A DNA stretch of 64,000 nt from Deltaproteobacteria bacterium (GCA_016196825.1 JACPWY010000034.1:1-64000); one strand, 5' to 3'; shown: positions 34,378 through 42,280, numbered from the stretch's first letter. The notes: generated by a model not told the origin, from the letters alone. Made by a program: numbers and translations.

Positions 34378-34911
34378 ATGAGACTCTACAACATTGTAAA
34401 CTTGGTAGTTCCACTATTGATTCTTGCGGCGTGTGGCGGCCCGCAGATGAACAACTCTCAGCGTCTCATGAATGAGGCCTGGAGCCAGGCCTCGCTGGGC
34501 GCTCCAAGCTCGCTCTCAGCTGAGGAGCAGTTGGCGCTTGTTCTTAATCATGCGTTTCCGCAGAGCGGACAGGTTATCGTGACCGAGACGCCCTCATTTC
34601 AGACGGTGTCGCCCATGCGTGGAGTTGTGGGAACGCTTCCGAATGGAGCGTCCTACTATCGCAATGGCGGAGCCTACGTCACCCCCTCTGGCTATAATTT
34701 GTTCACGGGCGGTGCCGGCTACTACAATCCCAACACCGGCGTCGGTGGACGCACTGGTGGATTCTGGATTCCCGGAGTAGGAGCGGCTGGATTTGCGGCG
34801 GGGATTAACCCCCAAACCGGAAAGCTCGGCATCGGGTTTTGCTACGGCAGCCTAGCCTACAGCTCTTCCGGCTGCTGGGGCTGCAGCGTCTCCGGCTGCG
34901 GATCGTTCTAA
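34378..34911 (+). CDS. Lipoprotein, Gly/Tyr-rich C-terminus
   Basis: The ATG at 34378 follows AAGGAG at a normal distance; a GTG at 34369 is in the same frame but too close to that site. The 177-residue product has a lipoprotein signal with lipobox LAACGG. The N-terminal half is helical and charged. The second half is a Gly/Tyr/Asn-rich low-complexity region (for example GGAGYYNPNTGVGGRTGGFW) ending in CWGCSVSGCGSF with three or four clustered cysteines. Such a tail suggests a flexible, disulfide-linked surface or periplasmic structure. No family recognised. Preceded by a sigma-54 promoter (34298-34313) and followed by a GC-rich hairpin. Confidence 0.8.
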   Translation: MRLYNIVNLVVPLLILAACGGPQMNNSQRLMNEAWSQASLGAPSSLSAEEQLALVLNHAFPQSGQVIVTETPSFQTVSPMRGVVGTLPNGASYYRNGGAYVTPSGYNLFTGGAGYYNPNTGVGGRTGGFWIPGVGAAGFAAGINPQTGKLGIGFCYGSLAYSSSGCWGCSVSGCGSF

Positions 34912-34952
34912 TCCTGGCCAGCTCTGACCTTTGATTTCTTCCGCCACTCTGT

Positions 34953-34976
34953 CGCGGCCCTCGCAAGGGGGCCGCG
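34953..34976 (+). terminator. GC-rich hairpin after the lipoprotein gene
   Basis: An 8-bp stem, CGCGGCCC (34953-34960) with GGGCCGCG (34969-34976), and an 8-base loop, 42 bases beyond the stop codon. It is followed by CATCGCTGTTTCT, a poor T-tract. Confidence 0.5.
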
Positions 34977-35199
34977 CATCGCTGTTTCTAGCTCGTTTAC
35001 AAACCAGCAAACCTCTCCGGAAAATCCCGCTTGGCAAGAAAGAGATTGTGGGCCCGGCAAAGGACTCTAAGATTATATCTCTCGCGCGAGAGGTTGAGCC
35101 ACTGAATGGATTAAGTTATGAATCCCTGCCGCCTATGTCTCGCTGAAGCCCTCCCGTACCGGCACCTCTCTCAAAAGAGACACGCCCGCCAAGAAAACG

Positions 35200-35291
35200 G
35201 GGGGAGCCCCTCACACACTAGAGGCTCCCCCACTTGGGTCGGAAGACTGTTGGTTAAGCTAACGGGAAAGCCCCGCCAGAGGCTCTCCCGT
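35200..35291 (-). terminator. Tandem hairpins downstream of the copper-monooxygenase gene
   Basis: The stretch 34912-35385 has no gene. It holds two stem-loops. Read on the minus strand, the first (35291-35262) is an 11-bp stem with one mismatch, the second (35231-35200) a perfect 9-bp stem GGGGGAGCC/GGCTCCCCC followed after one C by GTTTTCTT, a fair U-tract. Both carry AGCCTCT at the same place in the stem and loop. They lie about 95 and 155 bases beyond the stop of the minus-strand gene ending at 35386, so a double terminator is likely. A TCTC-TCAAAA-GAGA mini-hairpin lies nearby at about 35168. Confidence 0.6.
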
Positions 35292-35385
35292 CAGTGTTGG
35301 AAGATATTGGAATGAATCTAAGAATCGCCAAGTCCGATTTGAGTTGTGATCGGGACACCTCCTTTCTTTGAATGAATCGCAAAAC

Positions 35386-36816
35386 TCATTGCTCGGTTGC
35401 CATCAGGAGCCACATGCACATCTCGTCCATGGTGCTTTCCCCCCAGGTCAGGTCCTGCACAGGGGCTTGCGTGCCGTAGATGAAGGGCTGATGGGCCTGG
35501 TCGTTAGTCCAGGTGCACTGAGCATTAATCTTGTCTTTGCCGCGTGTGAGCATGGTGACGTTCGCTAAGTCATGCATATACTGATTGGCGTAACTGAACG
35601 AGTTGTCCATGTTGAGCGACGTGGACGCTGCGCCATTGACAAGGCTTATCTGACCCGCAGTTCCTCGATTGTGCATATGATAGAGGACCTGTCGCAAATC
35701 CACCGATGAGGATGAAGTTGGCAGCCACATAAAAGGGTCGCTCGTGTACGAGTGGCTGATAACGGTATTGGCCGGGATCAGCATGGTCTGCGGATTGACG
35801 ATCCACATGGGATCGACCTGCAGCGAATAATACGCCTCTTTGGGGATTCCGGAGGCAAACATGTACTGGACGTGGATAGCCACGTTTTTGGGCCCTGAAC
35901 CGGGCGCGCCCGCGTGGGAGGCCAGATTCAAATGGACGCTCAGTGTGAGCATCGAATCTCCAGGAATCTTCACGCCATATCCGCTCGGAGGGATGAAGGT
36001 GCTCGCTCCCAGCACGAAGCCACCATAGAGATTCATGTAGCTGAAAAGCGGCACTCGAGTTTCGGGCTGAAAAAGCTTGCTGAAGAAACCTGCAAAGCCC
36101 GAGAGGCCAGAGAAGAGCCCGGAAAATCCCGTCGCCTTGGCGGCGTCGGCTCCGCCTGTTGGCATCTTGAGGACGAGCAGGTGATGAAGCGTGTTCGTCA
36201 CTAGGTTGGTATCCGTGTCCACTGCGAACACCGTCACACCACTGAGGTACCTATTTTCGGCCGTCAGACCCATCGGGATGGTCTGACTGTACTCGTCGTC
36301 ACCATTGGCATCCGCGACTACTGCGTGAACCGGCGAGACCAATTCCAAGTCCACTCGCGGAAGGGCTAGGCCGGGAGTCATCGAAGGCATGGGCGTGGGT
36401 GACGGGTTGGGGTTGGTCCCCGTGCACGCATCTGCTGGATTCTGTTCGCTCAGCCACGCTACGAGGTCATCCCTGTCCTGCGTCGAGGTGAACTGCAATG
36501 GCGCCGGCGGCATGAGGGCTGTGTTGATGAGACTCAAGCTTTCGCTCTTGTGTTCGATGACATTGGCATAAGTCGAAAGATCATGCCCGGAGCTTCCCCC
36601 GCCAGCGCTATGGCACGCGATGCAGTTGTTGTTCAAAATCGTTGAGATCTTGCCCTGGTAGCAGAGCTCGTTGGGGTCGGCGCCTTCCGAACCCGAGCCC
36701 TGATTGGTGTTTTCAGAGTTGACGGCGGGAGCCTGTGGCATCGTGCATTGGGTGAGCGCCAAAAGGGTCGCAAAGGCGACGATCACGTTCAGGCGGATTG
36801 TGTGTGCGCGGTTCAT
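35386..36816 (-). CDS. Lipoprotein with cytochrome c and copper type II monooxygenase-like domains
   Basis: Start ATG 36816 has an excellent ribosome site (AAGGAGTGACC). The 476-residue protein has a lipoprotein signal (ALTQC, Cys24). A small monoheme cytochrome c domain follows with CIACH (65-69) and an axial methionine in LMPPAP. The large domain carries the copper ligands of the peptidylglycine alpha-hydroxylating monooxygenase fold: the HH pair in TLHHLLVLK, the third His in LSVHLNL, HxH in YHMHNRG and the Met in GESTMDEMC near the end. Such enzymes hydroxylate C-H bonds with ascorbate as reductant; in this fusion the heme domain could supply electrons to the copper site from the outer face of the membrane. 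Substrate unknown. Confidence 0.82.
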   Translation of the reverse strand: MNRAHTIRLNVIVAFATLLALTQCTMPQAPAVNSENTNQGSGSEGADPNELCYQGKISTILNNNCIACHSAGGGSSGHDLSTYANVIEHKSESLSLINTALMPPAPLQFTSTQDRDDLVAWLSEQNPADACTGTNPNPSPTPMPSMTPGLALPRVDLELVSPVHAVVADANGDDEYSQTIPMGLTAENRYLSGVTVFAVDTDTNLVTNTLHHLLVLKMPTGGADAAKATGFSGLFSGLSGFAGFFSKLFQPETRVPLFSYMNLYGGFVLGASTFIPPSGYGVKIPGDSMLTLSVHLNLASHAGAPGSGPKNVAIHVQYMFASGIPKEAYYSLQVDPMWIVNPQTMLIPANTVISHSYTSDPFMWLPTSSSSVDLRQVLYHMHNRGTAGQISLVNGAASTSLNMDNSFSYANQYMHDLANVTMLTRGKDKINAQCTWTNDQAHQPFIYGTQAPVQDLTWGESTMDEMCMWLLMATEQ

Positions 36817-36887
36817 GGTCACTCCTTGAAAGCGGGTTTTCATGGTTTCATGATGCCTGCCCCAATGCTTCGCCCGGGCTTAGATTT

Positions 36888-36915
36888 TTGAAGGGAATAG
36901 TTTACGTGGTAGAAT
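36888..36915 (+). promoter_or_regulatory. Sigma-70-type promoter, near-leaderless
   Basis: TTGAAG (36888-36893), 16 bases, TAGAAT (36910-36915). The predicted start is about 36922, only a few bases before the GTG at 36925, so the message would have almost no leader; no Shine-Dalgarno is visible. Confidence 0.5.
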
Positions 36916-36924
36916 ACGAGACAC

Positions 36925-38406
36925 GTGAAACCTGAAGAAATTAAGGTGGTTATTGGGGAGGTCGATGGCCTCATTCGCAAAGGCGAGGGAAACGCTGCCC
37001 AGAAGCGCCTACTCGATCTGGCTAAAGGAAGGTTGCCGCGACCGCAGCTCCTGCCGGTGGCGGTGCTCATGCGACGGGCGGGGCTTCCCGATTGGGGCAT
37101 TCGCCTTCTCAACCCCATTATCCGCACGACCAGTAAGGCCCTGTCGACCGCGACCGAGGCCGAGAAGGCGGAATATGCGGCGAGCCTCACTCGCATTGGA
37201 GCCACGCAGGAGGCCCTTCGCATCCTCTCCGGTCTCAACGCAACGTCAACGCCGGAGGCACTGCTCTTTCAATCGATCGCGCAATTCACGCTCTGGGATT
37301 ACGCGGCGGCGCTCCCTCTTCTTGCCCGCTTCGTCGCTACGCCATCGATTTCGGACTACCAGCGCCTAGTCGGTTCGGTGAATCTGTTGGCCGCGCTCAT
37401 TCACGAGAAGCATTTTGAACGAGCTGATGGGCTTCTCAAACAACTCCTCGAACGAACCAAGACGCCCGAGCTCAATCTCCTGCACGGCAATATCCTCGAG
37501 CTGGCCGCGCAGAACGCAATCTTTCACGCCGATTGGAAGGCGGCCGATGGCTACATCCAACAGTCAGAGGCAGCGCTCTCGAACACCAATACGATGGACG
37601 CCTTTTACACACGAAAATGGCGAGCGGTCCTTGCACTCATGCAGGCGCCCAATAAGGAAGCCAGCCGTAGCGGACTCGAGAACGTGCGCCGAGAGGCGCG
37701 CGAGCGGCGCCATTGGGAGACGCTCCGGGACTGCGATTATTTTGAGGCAATCGCCCGGCGAGACGGTGCACTCGGGGCGCGGCTTTACTTCGGGACCCCC
37801 TACGTCGCCTACCGGGAGAGGCTGGCTCGGGAACTGGGCGCTGTCCTCGTCATTCCAAGGAAGTTTGTCTGGCGGGTGGGGCCGCGGGGAAAGGTCAAGG
37901 GTCAGTATGATCTTCTCCTCGGCGGGGAGGAGGGGGAAGGCCTCAAGGATGGGCAACTGCCCCATCGACTGCTGACGATCCTAGCGAGCGATTTCTACCG
38001 GCCCCATCGGGTGGCGACCATCTGCGATCTGCTTTACCCCAACCAGTTTTTCAATCCGCGCACCTCACCGCTGCGAGTGCATCAGGTGATTCTGCGATTG
38101 CGCCGCTGGTTCGACGACGAGGGTTTGCCCATGACCATCGATGAGGAGGCGGGCCGATTTCGCCTCCAGGCGTCGGTTCCTTTTGAACTTGTCTTGGCCG
38201 CGCCGTTTGCGGCTGGTAAGGCCCGCTCCGGGGCGATTGCAAAGTTGAGTCAGGCCTTTGGAAAAGACCCCTTCAGCGTTTCCCGCGCGATGGAACTTCT
38301 GGGGGGGTCGGAATCTACCACGCTGCGATTGCTCAAGCGAGCGGTGGAAGACGGTGACGTGAGAGTGACCGGCCAGGGGAAAAATACCCGTTACTTGTTT
38401 CCGTAG
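36925..38406 (+). CDS. TPR regulator with two winged-helix regions, paralogue of the 21.7-kb regulator
   Basis: A 493-residue protein starting at GTG 36925. It is collinear with the protein at 21733-23235: helical TPR-like repeats (LRRAGLPDWGIRLL-like opening, LLARFVATPS, ADGYIQQSEAAL), the landmark HWETLRDCDY and LYFGTPYVAYRERL, then a winged-helix segment (HRLLTILASDFYRPHRVATI.., RVHQVILRLRRWF, GRFRLQ) and a C-terminal winged helix (VSRAMELLGGSESTTLRLLKRAVEDGDVRV). A cytosolic transcription regulator with TPR sensor or interaction module is the best reading. Expression seems to come from a promoter directly at the start codon (36888-36915). The convergent lipoprotein gene overlaps its last 16 bases. 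Confidence 0.75.
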   Translation: MKPEEIKVVIGEVDGLIRKGEGNAAQKRLLDLAKGRLPRPQLLPVAVLMRRAGLPDWGIRLLNPIIRTTSKALSTATEAEKAEYAASLTRIGATQEALRILSGLNATSTPEALLFQSIAQFTLWDYAAALPLLARFVATPSISDYQRLVGSVNLLAALIHEKHFERADGLLKQLLERTKTPELNLLHGNILELAAQNAIFHADWKAADGYIQQSEAALSNTNTMDAFYTRKWRAVLALMQAPNKEASRSGLENVRREARERRHWETLRDCDYFEAIARRDGALGARLYFGTPYVAYRERLARELGAVLVIPRKFVWRVGPRGKVKGQYDLLLGGEEGEGLKDGQLPHRLLTILASDFYRPHRVATICDLLYPNQFFNPRTSPLRVHQVILRLRRWFDDEGLPMTIDEEAGRFRLQASVPFELVLAAPFAAGKARSGAIAKLSQAFGKDPFSVSRAMELLGGSESTTLRLLKRAVEDGDVRVTGQGKNTRYLFP

Positions 38407-39161
38407 CTGGGGGGACTGCCCCCGGCTTCCGGGCCCTTGTCGACGGAGGATGGGAGCACGCGGCACTGAATCGGGTGGGTGACGTTGTCCACGGTCATGG
38501 CGCCCGACGCCTTCAGAGTGAGAAGCGTGAGGAGGTTGTACATCACAAAGGCCTCAAAATTCTGGCCGTATAACTCAAACACATGCGGCATCGGAAGGTT
38601 GTATTGAACTGCGATCGGTTGATCCATCTTGAGACTGCCAAAGGAACCGTCGTAGGGCTCGGCGGTGAAGTTGGTTGGGCGGCCCCGGGGATCGAAAGAG
38701 TTCTTCACGAGAAAGCCATGCATCTTGGGGTACTTGAAATCCATCGCCTGACACCAGGTCGAATAAAATGGCGTTGCGGGCTCCGCCTTGGGAGGAGCCG
38801 GGAGCTTCTGAAAGATCCCCATCCCATAACCGAGAATTGAGGTGTTCAAAGTCTCGACCTGCATCGCGTCCACCGGCGTGCTCTGAGCCGTGCAAGGGTT
38901 GAACTGCGTGGCCGAGCCGCTACTCGAATACAGGATGGATTTTTGATAGCCGGGGCGCTCGACGAGACTGCCGGGTGGACATTGGTACGTGGGGTCCACC
39001 TGGTAGTACATCCCTGCGTAGCCATCGCCGTTGCCCTGGGGGCCTTCAAGAATCTTTCCCGTGTTCTGATTTTGCGAGGGTGTGCCGGTGAAGCAGCCGT
39101 TGAGCGCGAAGAGAAGAGTGATGAGCAGCGCAAAAAGGATCTTCGGGTTTAAAGTGTTCAT
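38391..39161 (-). CDS. Lipoprotein of unknown function
   Basis: From ATG 39161 the product has 256 residues with a lipoprotein signal peptide (ILFALLITLLFALNGC, Cys about residue 22). The frame is open to 39368, but the upstream part lacks a signal and crosses a repeat. The mature part begins with a Ser/Gln/Asn-rich linker, then DGYAGMYYQVDPTYQCPPGSL, and contains five more cysteines spread over the chain. The middle is Pro-rich (KLPAPPKAEPATP). The C-terminal third has a helix AFVMYNLLTLLTLKASG followed by a TVDNVTHPIQCRVLPS strand-like region. No family recognised. Its end overlaps the convergent regulator gene by 16 bases. Confidence 0.75.
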   Translation of the reverse strand: MNTLNPKILFALLITLLFALNGCFTGTPSQNQNTGKILEGPQGNGDGYAGMYYQVDPTYQCPPGSLVERPGYQKSILYSSSGSATQFNPCTAQSTPVDAMQVETLNTSILGYGMGIFQKLPAPPKAEPATPFYSTWCQAMDFKYPKMHGFLVKNSFDPRGRPTNFTAEPYDGSFGSLKMDQPIAVQYNLPMPHVFELYGQNFEAFVMYNLLTLLTLKASGAMTVDNVTHPIQCRVLPSSVDKGPEAGGSPPSYGNK

Positions 39162-39273
39162 ATATGTGACACTCGGCTTGCGGGCAGTGTTGACCCGGCT
39201 CAGGAGACTCCCATCATAAAGGTGCGAGTTGCTATTTTGACCTGACAAGAACCGCAGAAGGTTGGAAGGGCTT

Positions 39274-39439
39274 TTCCCGTCAAAAATATAAGCCTTCCCC
39301 TGACTCTGGAGGGGGTAGAATACGCGGTCTTGTGCGGGAAACCGGCTCTTCCTTTTTCGCCTCAGCATCTGGTCCTCCTTGCCACACCTTCATCATGCCG
39401 ACCATTGTTTCTTCACCTACCTGAGATTTTTGACGGGAA
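39274..39439. repeat. 14-bp inverted repeat enclosing 138 bp
   Basis: TTCCCGTCAAAAAT at 39274-39287 and its exact complement ATTTTTGACGGGAA at 39426-39439. Between them lies a possible 41-codon minus-strand ORF. A near copy of the right arm (ATTTTTGAAGGGAA) forms the -35 region of the promoter at 36.9 kb. Confidence 0.55.
39280..39405 (-). CDS. Possible small protein (41 residues)
   Basis: ATG 39405 with AGGTAGGTGAAG just upstream on the minus strand; stop TGA near 39280. The product is hydrophilic and charged (KVWQGGPDAEAKKEEPVSRTRPRIL is its core, split here: KVWQGGPDAEAKK then EEPVSRTRPRIL) and ends PPPESGEGLYF. No homology known. It lies inside a 14-bp inverted repeat and upstream of the lipoprotein gene on the same strand; it may be chance. 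Confidence 0.28.
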   Translation of the reverse strand: MVGMMKVWQGGPDAEAKKEEPVSRTRPRILPPPESGEGLYF

Positions 39440-39440
39440 T

Positions 39441-39472
39441 AAAAAAGGCCCGGTGGGGATCTCCACCGGGCC
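39441..39472 (-). terminator. Rho-independent terminator of the serpin gene
   Basis: On the minus strand a perfect 10-bp stem GGCCCGGTGG/CCACCGGGCC (39472-39463 with 39456-39447), 6-base loop, followed by six T residues (39446-39441). It lies 30 bases after the serpin stop. Confidence 0.9.
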
Positions 39473-39501
39473 ATATGGAGTCTTTCAACCGACTCTTTGG
39501 C

Positions 39502-40881
39502 TTAGGCGCCTTCTCCACCTTCAGGGAGGTTGATCGTGCCTTGGAAAAGCACCAAGCCGGACTTGGCGTGCTGAATCACGAAGGCGTATGGGTGATCCAC
39601 GTGGAACGGGATCGGCTGGGGGGGGGCCGAGGTTGCCACTGCACCGATCATCGTGACAGCGGCAGCCACTGTGCCCTGTTCGTTCACGACCAGATAGGTC
39701 TTTTGAATCGCTGTCGCCAGCGACATCTGACCCACCGGAGTAAGAGAGCTGAAGTTGCCGCCTGCATCCGAGAAGGCCTCAACCATTCCGAGGGAATCCT
39801 TCAAAGTATCGGCGAGCTTATCAAGGCTCGTCTCCATCTTGAGCTTGGGCAGGTGAAGATCGGTGTAGACCCGTTTCTCCGGAGCGCGGACGATGTTAAG
39901 CCCCTTCTGGATCGAACGGAGCTTGTCAGCCGTGAGCATTCGCTCGAGCTGAGCGACGGGCACGACGGCCTTTGGCAAAATGACAACCATCTCAAAGTCG
40001 CCAGACTGACCGTAGGGAAGGGCGATCGCTCGGAGCGAAACGTCCTTGTCGTACAGCGCATAGTGTCCGGCATCGGCCATCGTTGAGACGTCTTTCTTCT
40101 GAGCCCTACCACCTTCATGATAGGTGAACGGCAGATTCTGGGTTGAGCGTTTCTCAAACTCAAATGTCCAGTCGGCCTTGAAGTAGGTGGCGTTCAAGGT
40201 TGCGTTGTCGAGAGTCTTGACCGTTTTGGCGTCGGTGATCTCTTTGATCTTCCCGAATGTATTCTTCGAAGCCCACGCATTGATGTCGCTAGCGGTCTTC
40301 TCGTCACGGAAATCTCGGTTGAAACCCTCCGCTGAGTAGAAGGTGGCCAAGGTCTTGGTGAATGAAGGCAGTACCGGGAAGTTCTCATCGGCCCAAAAGG
40401 AATTCGCGATGATGATGCCGTAAGGCTCGTCTTTCGCCTTCTGTTTGACTGCCTCTGCTTCTTTCTTTTGAGCTTCCGTGCCGTGTTGGGCGGCGTGTTC
40501 GAGAGCCCATAGTGTCTTGCCAGACATGAATGGGTGGTCCAAAGCGCCCGTCGCTCTGTAGGAGTTGAGAAGATCGATCATCGCCTTATTGCCAGCGTTA
40601 GTCGCGTTGCGATCGCCACTGAGATGAAGCACATTTTCGAATTCGGTCTTCGTGGTCCCTTCCGTACCGTTATAAAGCATCTGCAAAGCCAGGTTCACGG
40701 AGAGCGGAGAAACAAATTTATTTCCCAGTTTTGAACGATCCTCAACGGCATTGAAGAGCTCGATTCCCATTTGGTTGGCTGCCTGAACGGTCTCATCACT
40801 GAGGGCCGAGCGGGCGATAGAGTGCGAGCAGACTGTGCTCGCGACAGTGGCGGCGACCGCCAAGAGATAGTTGAATTTCAC
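39502..40881 (-). CDS. Serpin-family serine protease inhibitor, exported
   Basis: Serpins trap proteases by inserting their cleaved reactive loop into a beta sheet. The GTG at 40881 follows GGGAGGA at ideal spacing and gives 459 residues; an ATG at 40893 would place that site inside the gene. After a signal peptide (FNYLLAVAATVASTVC...) the serpin core is complete: NKFVSPLSVNLALQMLYNGTEG, ANSFWADENF, LNATYFKADW, IALPYGQSGDFEMVVILPK and DHPYAFVIQHAKSGLVLFQGTI. The hinge reads NEQGTVAAAVT, matching the inhibitory consensus (small residues at P12-P9). Counting from it puts Thr-Ser at P1-P1', which suggests elastase- or subtilisin-like targets. It has its own promoter and a strong terminator, so it is a single-gene unit. 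Confidence 0.95.
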   Translation of the reverse strand: MKFNYLLAVAATVASTVCSHSIARSALSDETVQAANQMGIELFNAVEDRSKLGNKFVSPLSVNLALQMLYNGTEGTTKTEFENVLHLSGDRNATNAGNKAMIDLLNSYRATGALDHPFMSGKTLWALEHAAQHGTEAQKKEAEAVKQKAKDEPYGIIIANSFWADENFPVLPSFTKTLATFYSAEGFNRDFRDEKTASDINAWASKNTFGKIKEITDAKTVKTLDNATLNATYFKADWTFEFEKRSTQNLPFTYHEGGRAQKKDVSTMADAGHYALYDKDVSLRAIALPYGQSGDFEMVVILPKAVVPVAQLERMLTADKLRSIQKGLNIVRAPEKRVYTDLHLPKLKMETSLDKLADTLKDSLGMVEAFSDAGGNFSSLTPVGQMSLATAIQKTYLVVNEQGTVAAAVTMIGAVATSAPPQPIPFHVDHPYAFVIQHAKSGLVLFQGTINLPEGGEGA

Positions 40882-40923
40882 GATTCCTCCCATGTGTTCA
40901 ACGCCACAGATTGTGGCGAGCCG

Positions 40924-40952
40924 ACGATAGACTCCATCGAACATCGCGTCAA
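40924..40952 (-). promoter_or_regulatory. Sigma-70-type promoter of the serpin gene
   Basis: Minus strand: TTGACG (40952-40947), 17 bases, TATCGT (40929-40924). The transcript would start near 40917 with about 35 bases of leader to the GTG at 40881. Its place inside the upstream extension of the frame supports the short start. Confidence 0.5.
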
Positions 40953-41092
40953 TCGGCAATGTTGCGAGAAACCCAACCTTCGCCCTGCCGCCGGTTGTTT
41001 ACCCGCCAAATATCTAATCCGTAAGCGATCGACCGCTTCTTCACACTGAATGCATGAACAACGTTCCCGTAACTGGAGAAAGGGTAAATCAT

Positions 41093-41428
41093 ATGGAAAT
41101 CAGCGTATTTCAGTACACTGAATACAAGTCGTTCGTGCTGGAGGCGGCTCGCCTCCTCGGCGGACGGGGCCAGTTCCGCAAGATGGCGCTTCACCTGGGG
41201 GTGCACCCCACATTGATCACACTCATCTTTCGCGGCGACAGACACCTCACCTCTGATCAGGCGGCCGATCTGTGCAGCTATCTGCATCTGTCGGAGATCG
41301 AAAGCGACTACTTCGTGACGCTTGTCGAGCTGCAGCGAGCGGGAAGACCGGGCTTGAGGCAACTGCTTGAGCGCCGGAAAGAGCGCCTCAAGCAGGCACT
41401 TGGCCAGCTCGGCACATACCGAATGTAG
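41093..41428 (+). CDS. Helix-turn-helix protein, N-terminal domain of TIGR02147 type only
   Basis: 111 residues from ATG 41093 (GGAGAAAGGG upstream; an ATG at 41054 is in the same frame). The sequence starts FQYTEYKSFVLEAARLL, then RGQFRKMALHLGVHPTLITLIFRGDRHLTSDQAADLCSYL in several parts, then EIESDYFVTLVELQRAG. This is the N-terminal HTH half of the TIGR02147 family, typical of Fibrobacter and Bdellovibrio, where it is followed by a DUF4423 domain of about 160 residues. Here the protein stops right after a short helical tail (RLKQALGQLGTYRM), so the C-terminal domain is missing and the next gene follows at once. It may act as a stand-alone DNA-binding protein. Divergent from the serpin gene. 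Confidence 0.82.
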   Translation: MEISVFQYTEYKSFVLEAARLLGGRGQFRKMALHLGVHPTLITLIFRGDRHLTSDQAADLCSYLHLSEIESDYFVTLVELQRAGRPGLRQLLERRKERLKQALGQLGTYRM

Positions 41429-41460
41429 ACACCACGGGGTGGGTTGGCTAACCTTTGCAG

Positions 41461-42258
41461 GTGATCCTTTCCATCGTGGTGCCGGTTTTCAATTGCCGTT
41501 CTCATCTCCGTGAGACCATTCTGAGCGTGCTGAGAGAGGGCCTGCAGGATACGGAAATCATCGTAGTAGATGATGTTTCGACCGATGGTTCTTTGGAGAC
41601 GATTGGAGATCTTCCGGTGACCATCGTGCGGCGCTCAGTGAATGGTGGTCCGGCCGCGGCTCGGAATTCTGGTCTGACCTCTGCGAAAGGAAAGCTGCTG
41701 GCGTTTCTCGATGCCAATGAAATCTTGGTTGAAGGGGGAATGCGTTGGCGCTTGGAGTGGTTGCTGAATCACCCTGAAGAGAGGGCGGTGATGGGGAGCG
41801 TTGCGGGCGTGATCGATGAGGCTGGGAACGAGATTGTCTTTCCGGAGATCTTGGTCGGGTATGAGCGAGCCCCCGATCGCATTTCACTAGAGTATGTGAG
41901 GAGGCGGGGATTTGTCTTTGCTTCTCCGCTGAACACGCTCATGTTGAGGGCAGATCTTCTTGCCGAGGTCGGGCCGTTTGATGGGCATTCTCTCAGCCAT
42001 CGAGGGCCCGAGGATATCGAGTTTGTTTTGCGAATGCTCACTCGAACCTCCACTCCATTTTTTCAACGCCCAACGGTTTTTTTCCGCGTGAGCTCCAATT
42101 CGGGTTCTGTGATGAGTTCGGCCGAGAGTCTCAGTACCCCCGTAAAGCTTGCCGTGGAACGCCGACTCGTGGAGATGGCTTATGGGTTGCCCCCCATTCC
42201 TCTACCCATGCATTGCCCTCTTCCTTACGAGCCTATCCCATCGGGGGTTTTGGGATAG
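41461..42258 (+). CDS. Family 2 glycosyltransferase
   Basis: A 265-residue GT2 enzyme; GTG at 41461 is chosen (a TTG lies six bases before). It opens with ILSIVVPVFNCRSHLRETILSVL, then EIIVVDDVSTDGSLE (acidic loop), NGGPAAARNSGL and AFLDANEIL, where the common DxD reads DAN. The later block LRADLLAEVGPFDG...RGPEDIEFVLRML contains the ED pair that serves as catalytic base region in GT2 proteins. Cytosolic or peripheral, with no membrane helix. Its role is probably in surface glycans. No clear Shine-Dalgarno is seen; 32 bases separate it from the HTH gene. An 11-bp hairpin covers its stop codon. Confidence 0.88.
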   Translation: MILSIVVPVFNCRSHLRETILSVLREGLQDTEIIVVDDVSTDGSLETIGDLPVTIVRRSVNGGPAAARNSGLTSAKGKLLAFLDANEILVEGGMRWRLEWLLNHPEERAVMGSVAGVIDEAGNEIVFPEILVGYERAPDRISLEYVRRRGFVFASPLNTLMLRADLLAEVGPFDGHSLSHRGPEDIEFVLRMLTRTSTPFFQRPTVFFRVSSNSGSVMSSAESLSTPVKLAVERRLVEMAYGLPPIPLPMHCPLPYEPIPSGVLG

Positions 42259-42262
42259 GCTC
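42229..42262. terminator. Convergent hairpin between two genes
   Basis: A perfect 11-bp stem GAGCCTATCCC (42229-42239) with GGGATAGGCTC (42252-42262) and a 12-base loop. It spans the stop codon of the + strand glycosyltransferase and lies 19 bases beyond the stop of the minus-strand gene. No T-tract follows on either side. Confidence 0.6.
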
Positions 42263-42280
42263 TCCGCCTCGGCTCGCGGC

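Noticed and set aside
35118-35315. 65-codon ORF in the 34.9-35.4 kb gap
   Set aside because: It runs through two stem-loops and has no ribosome site; better explained as terminator region.
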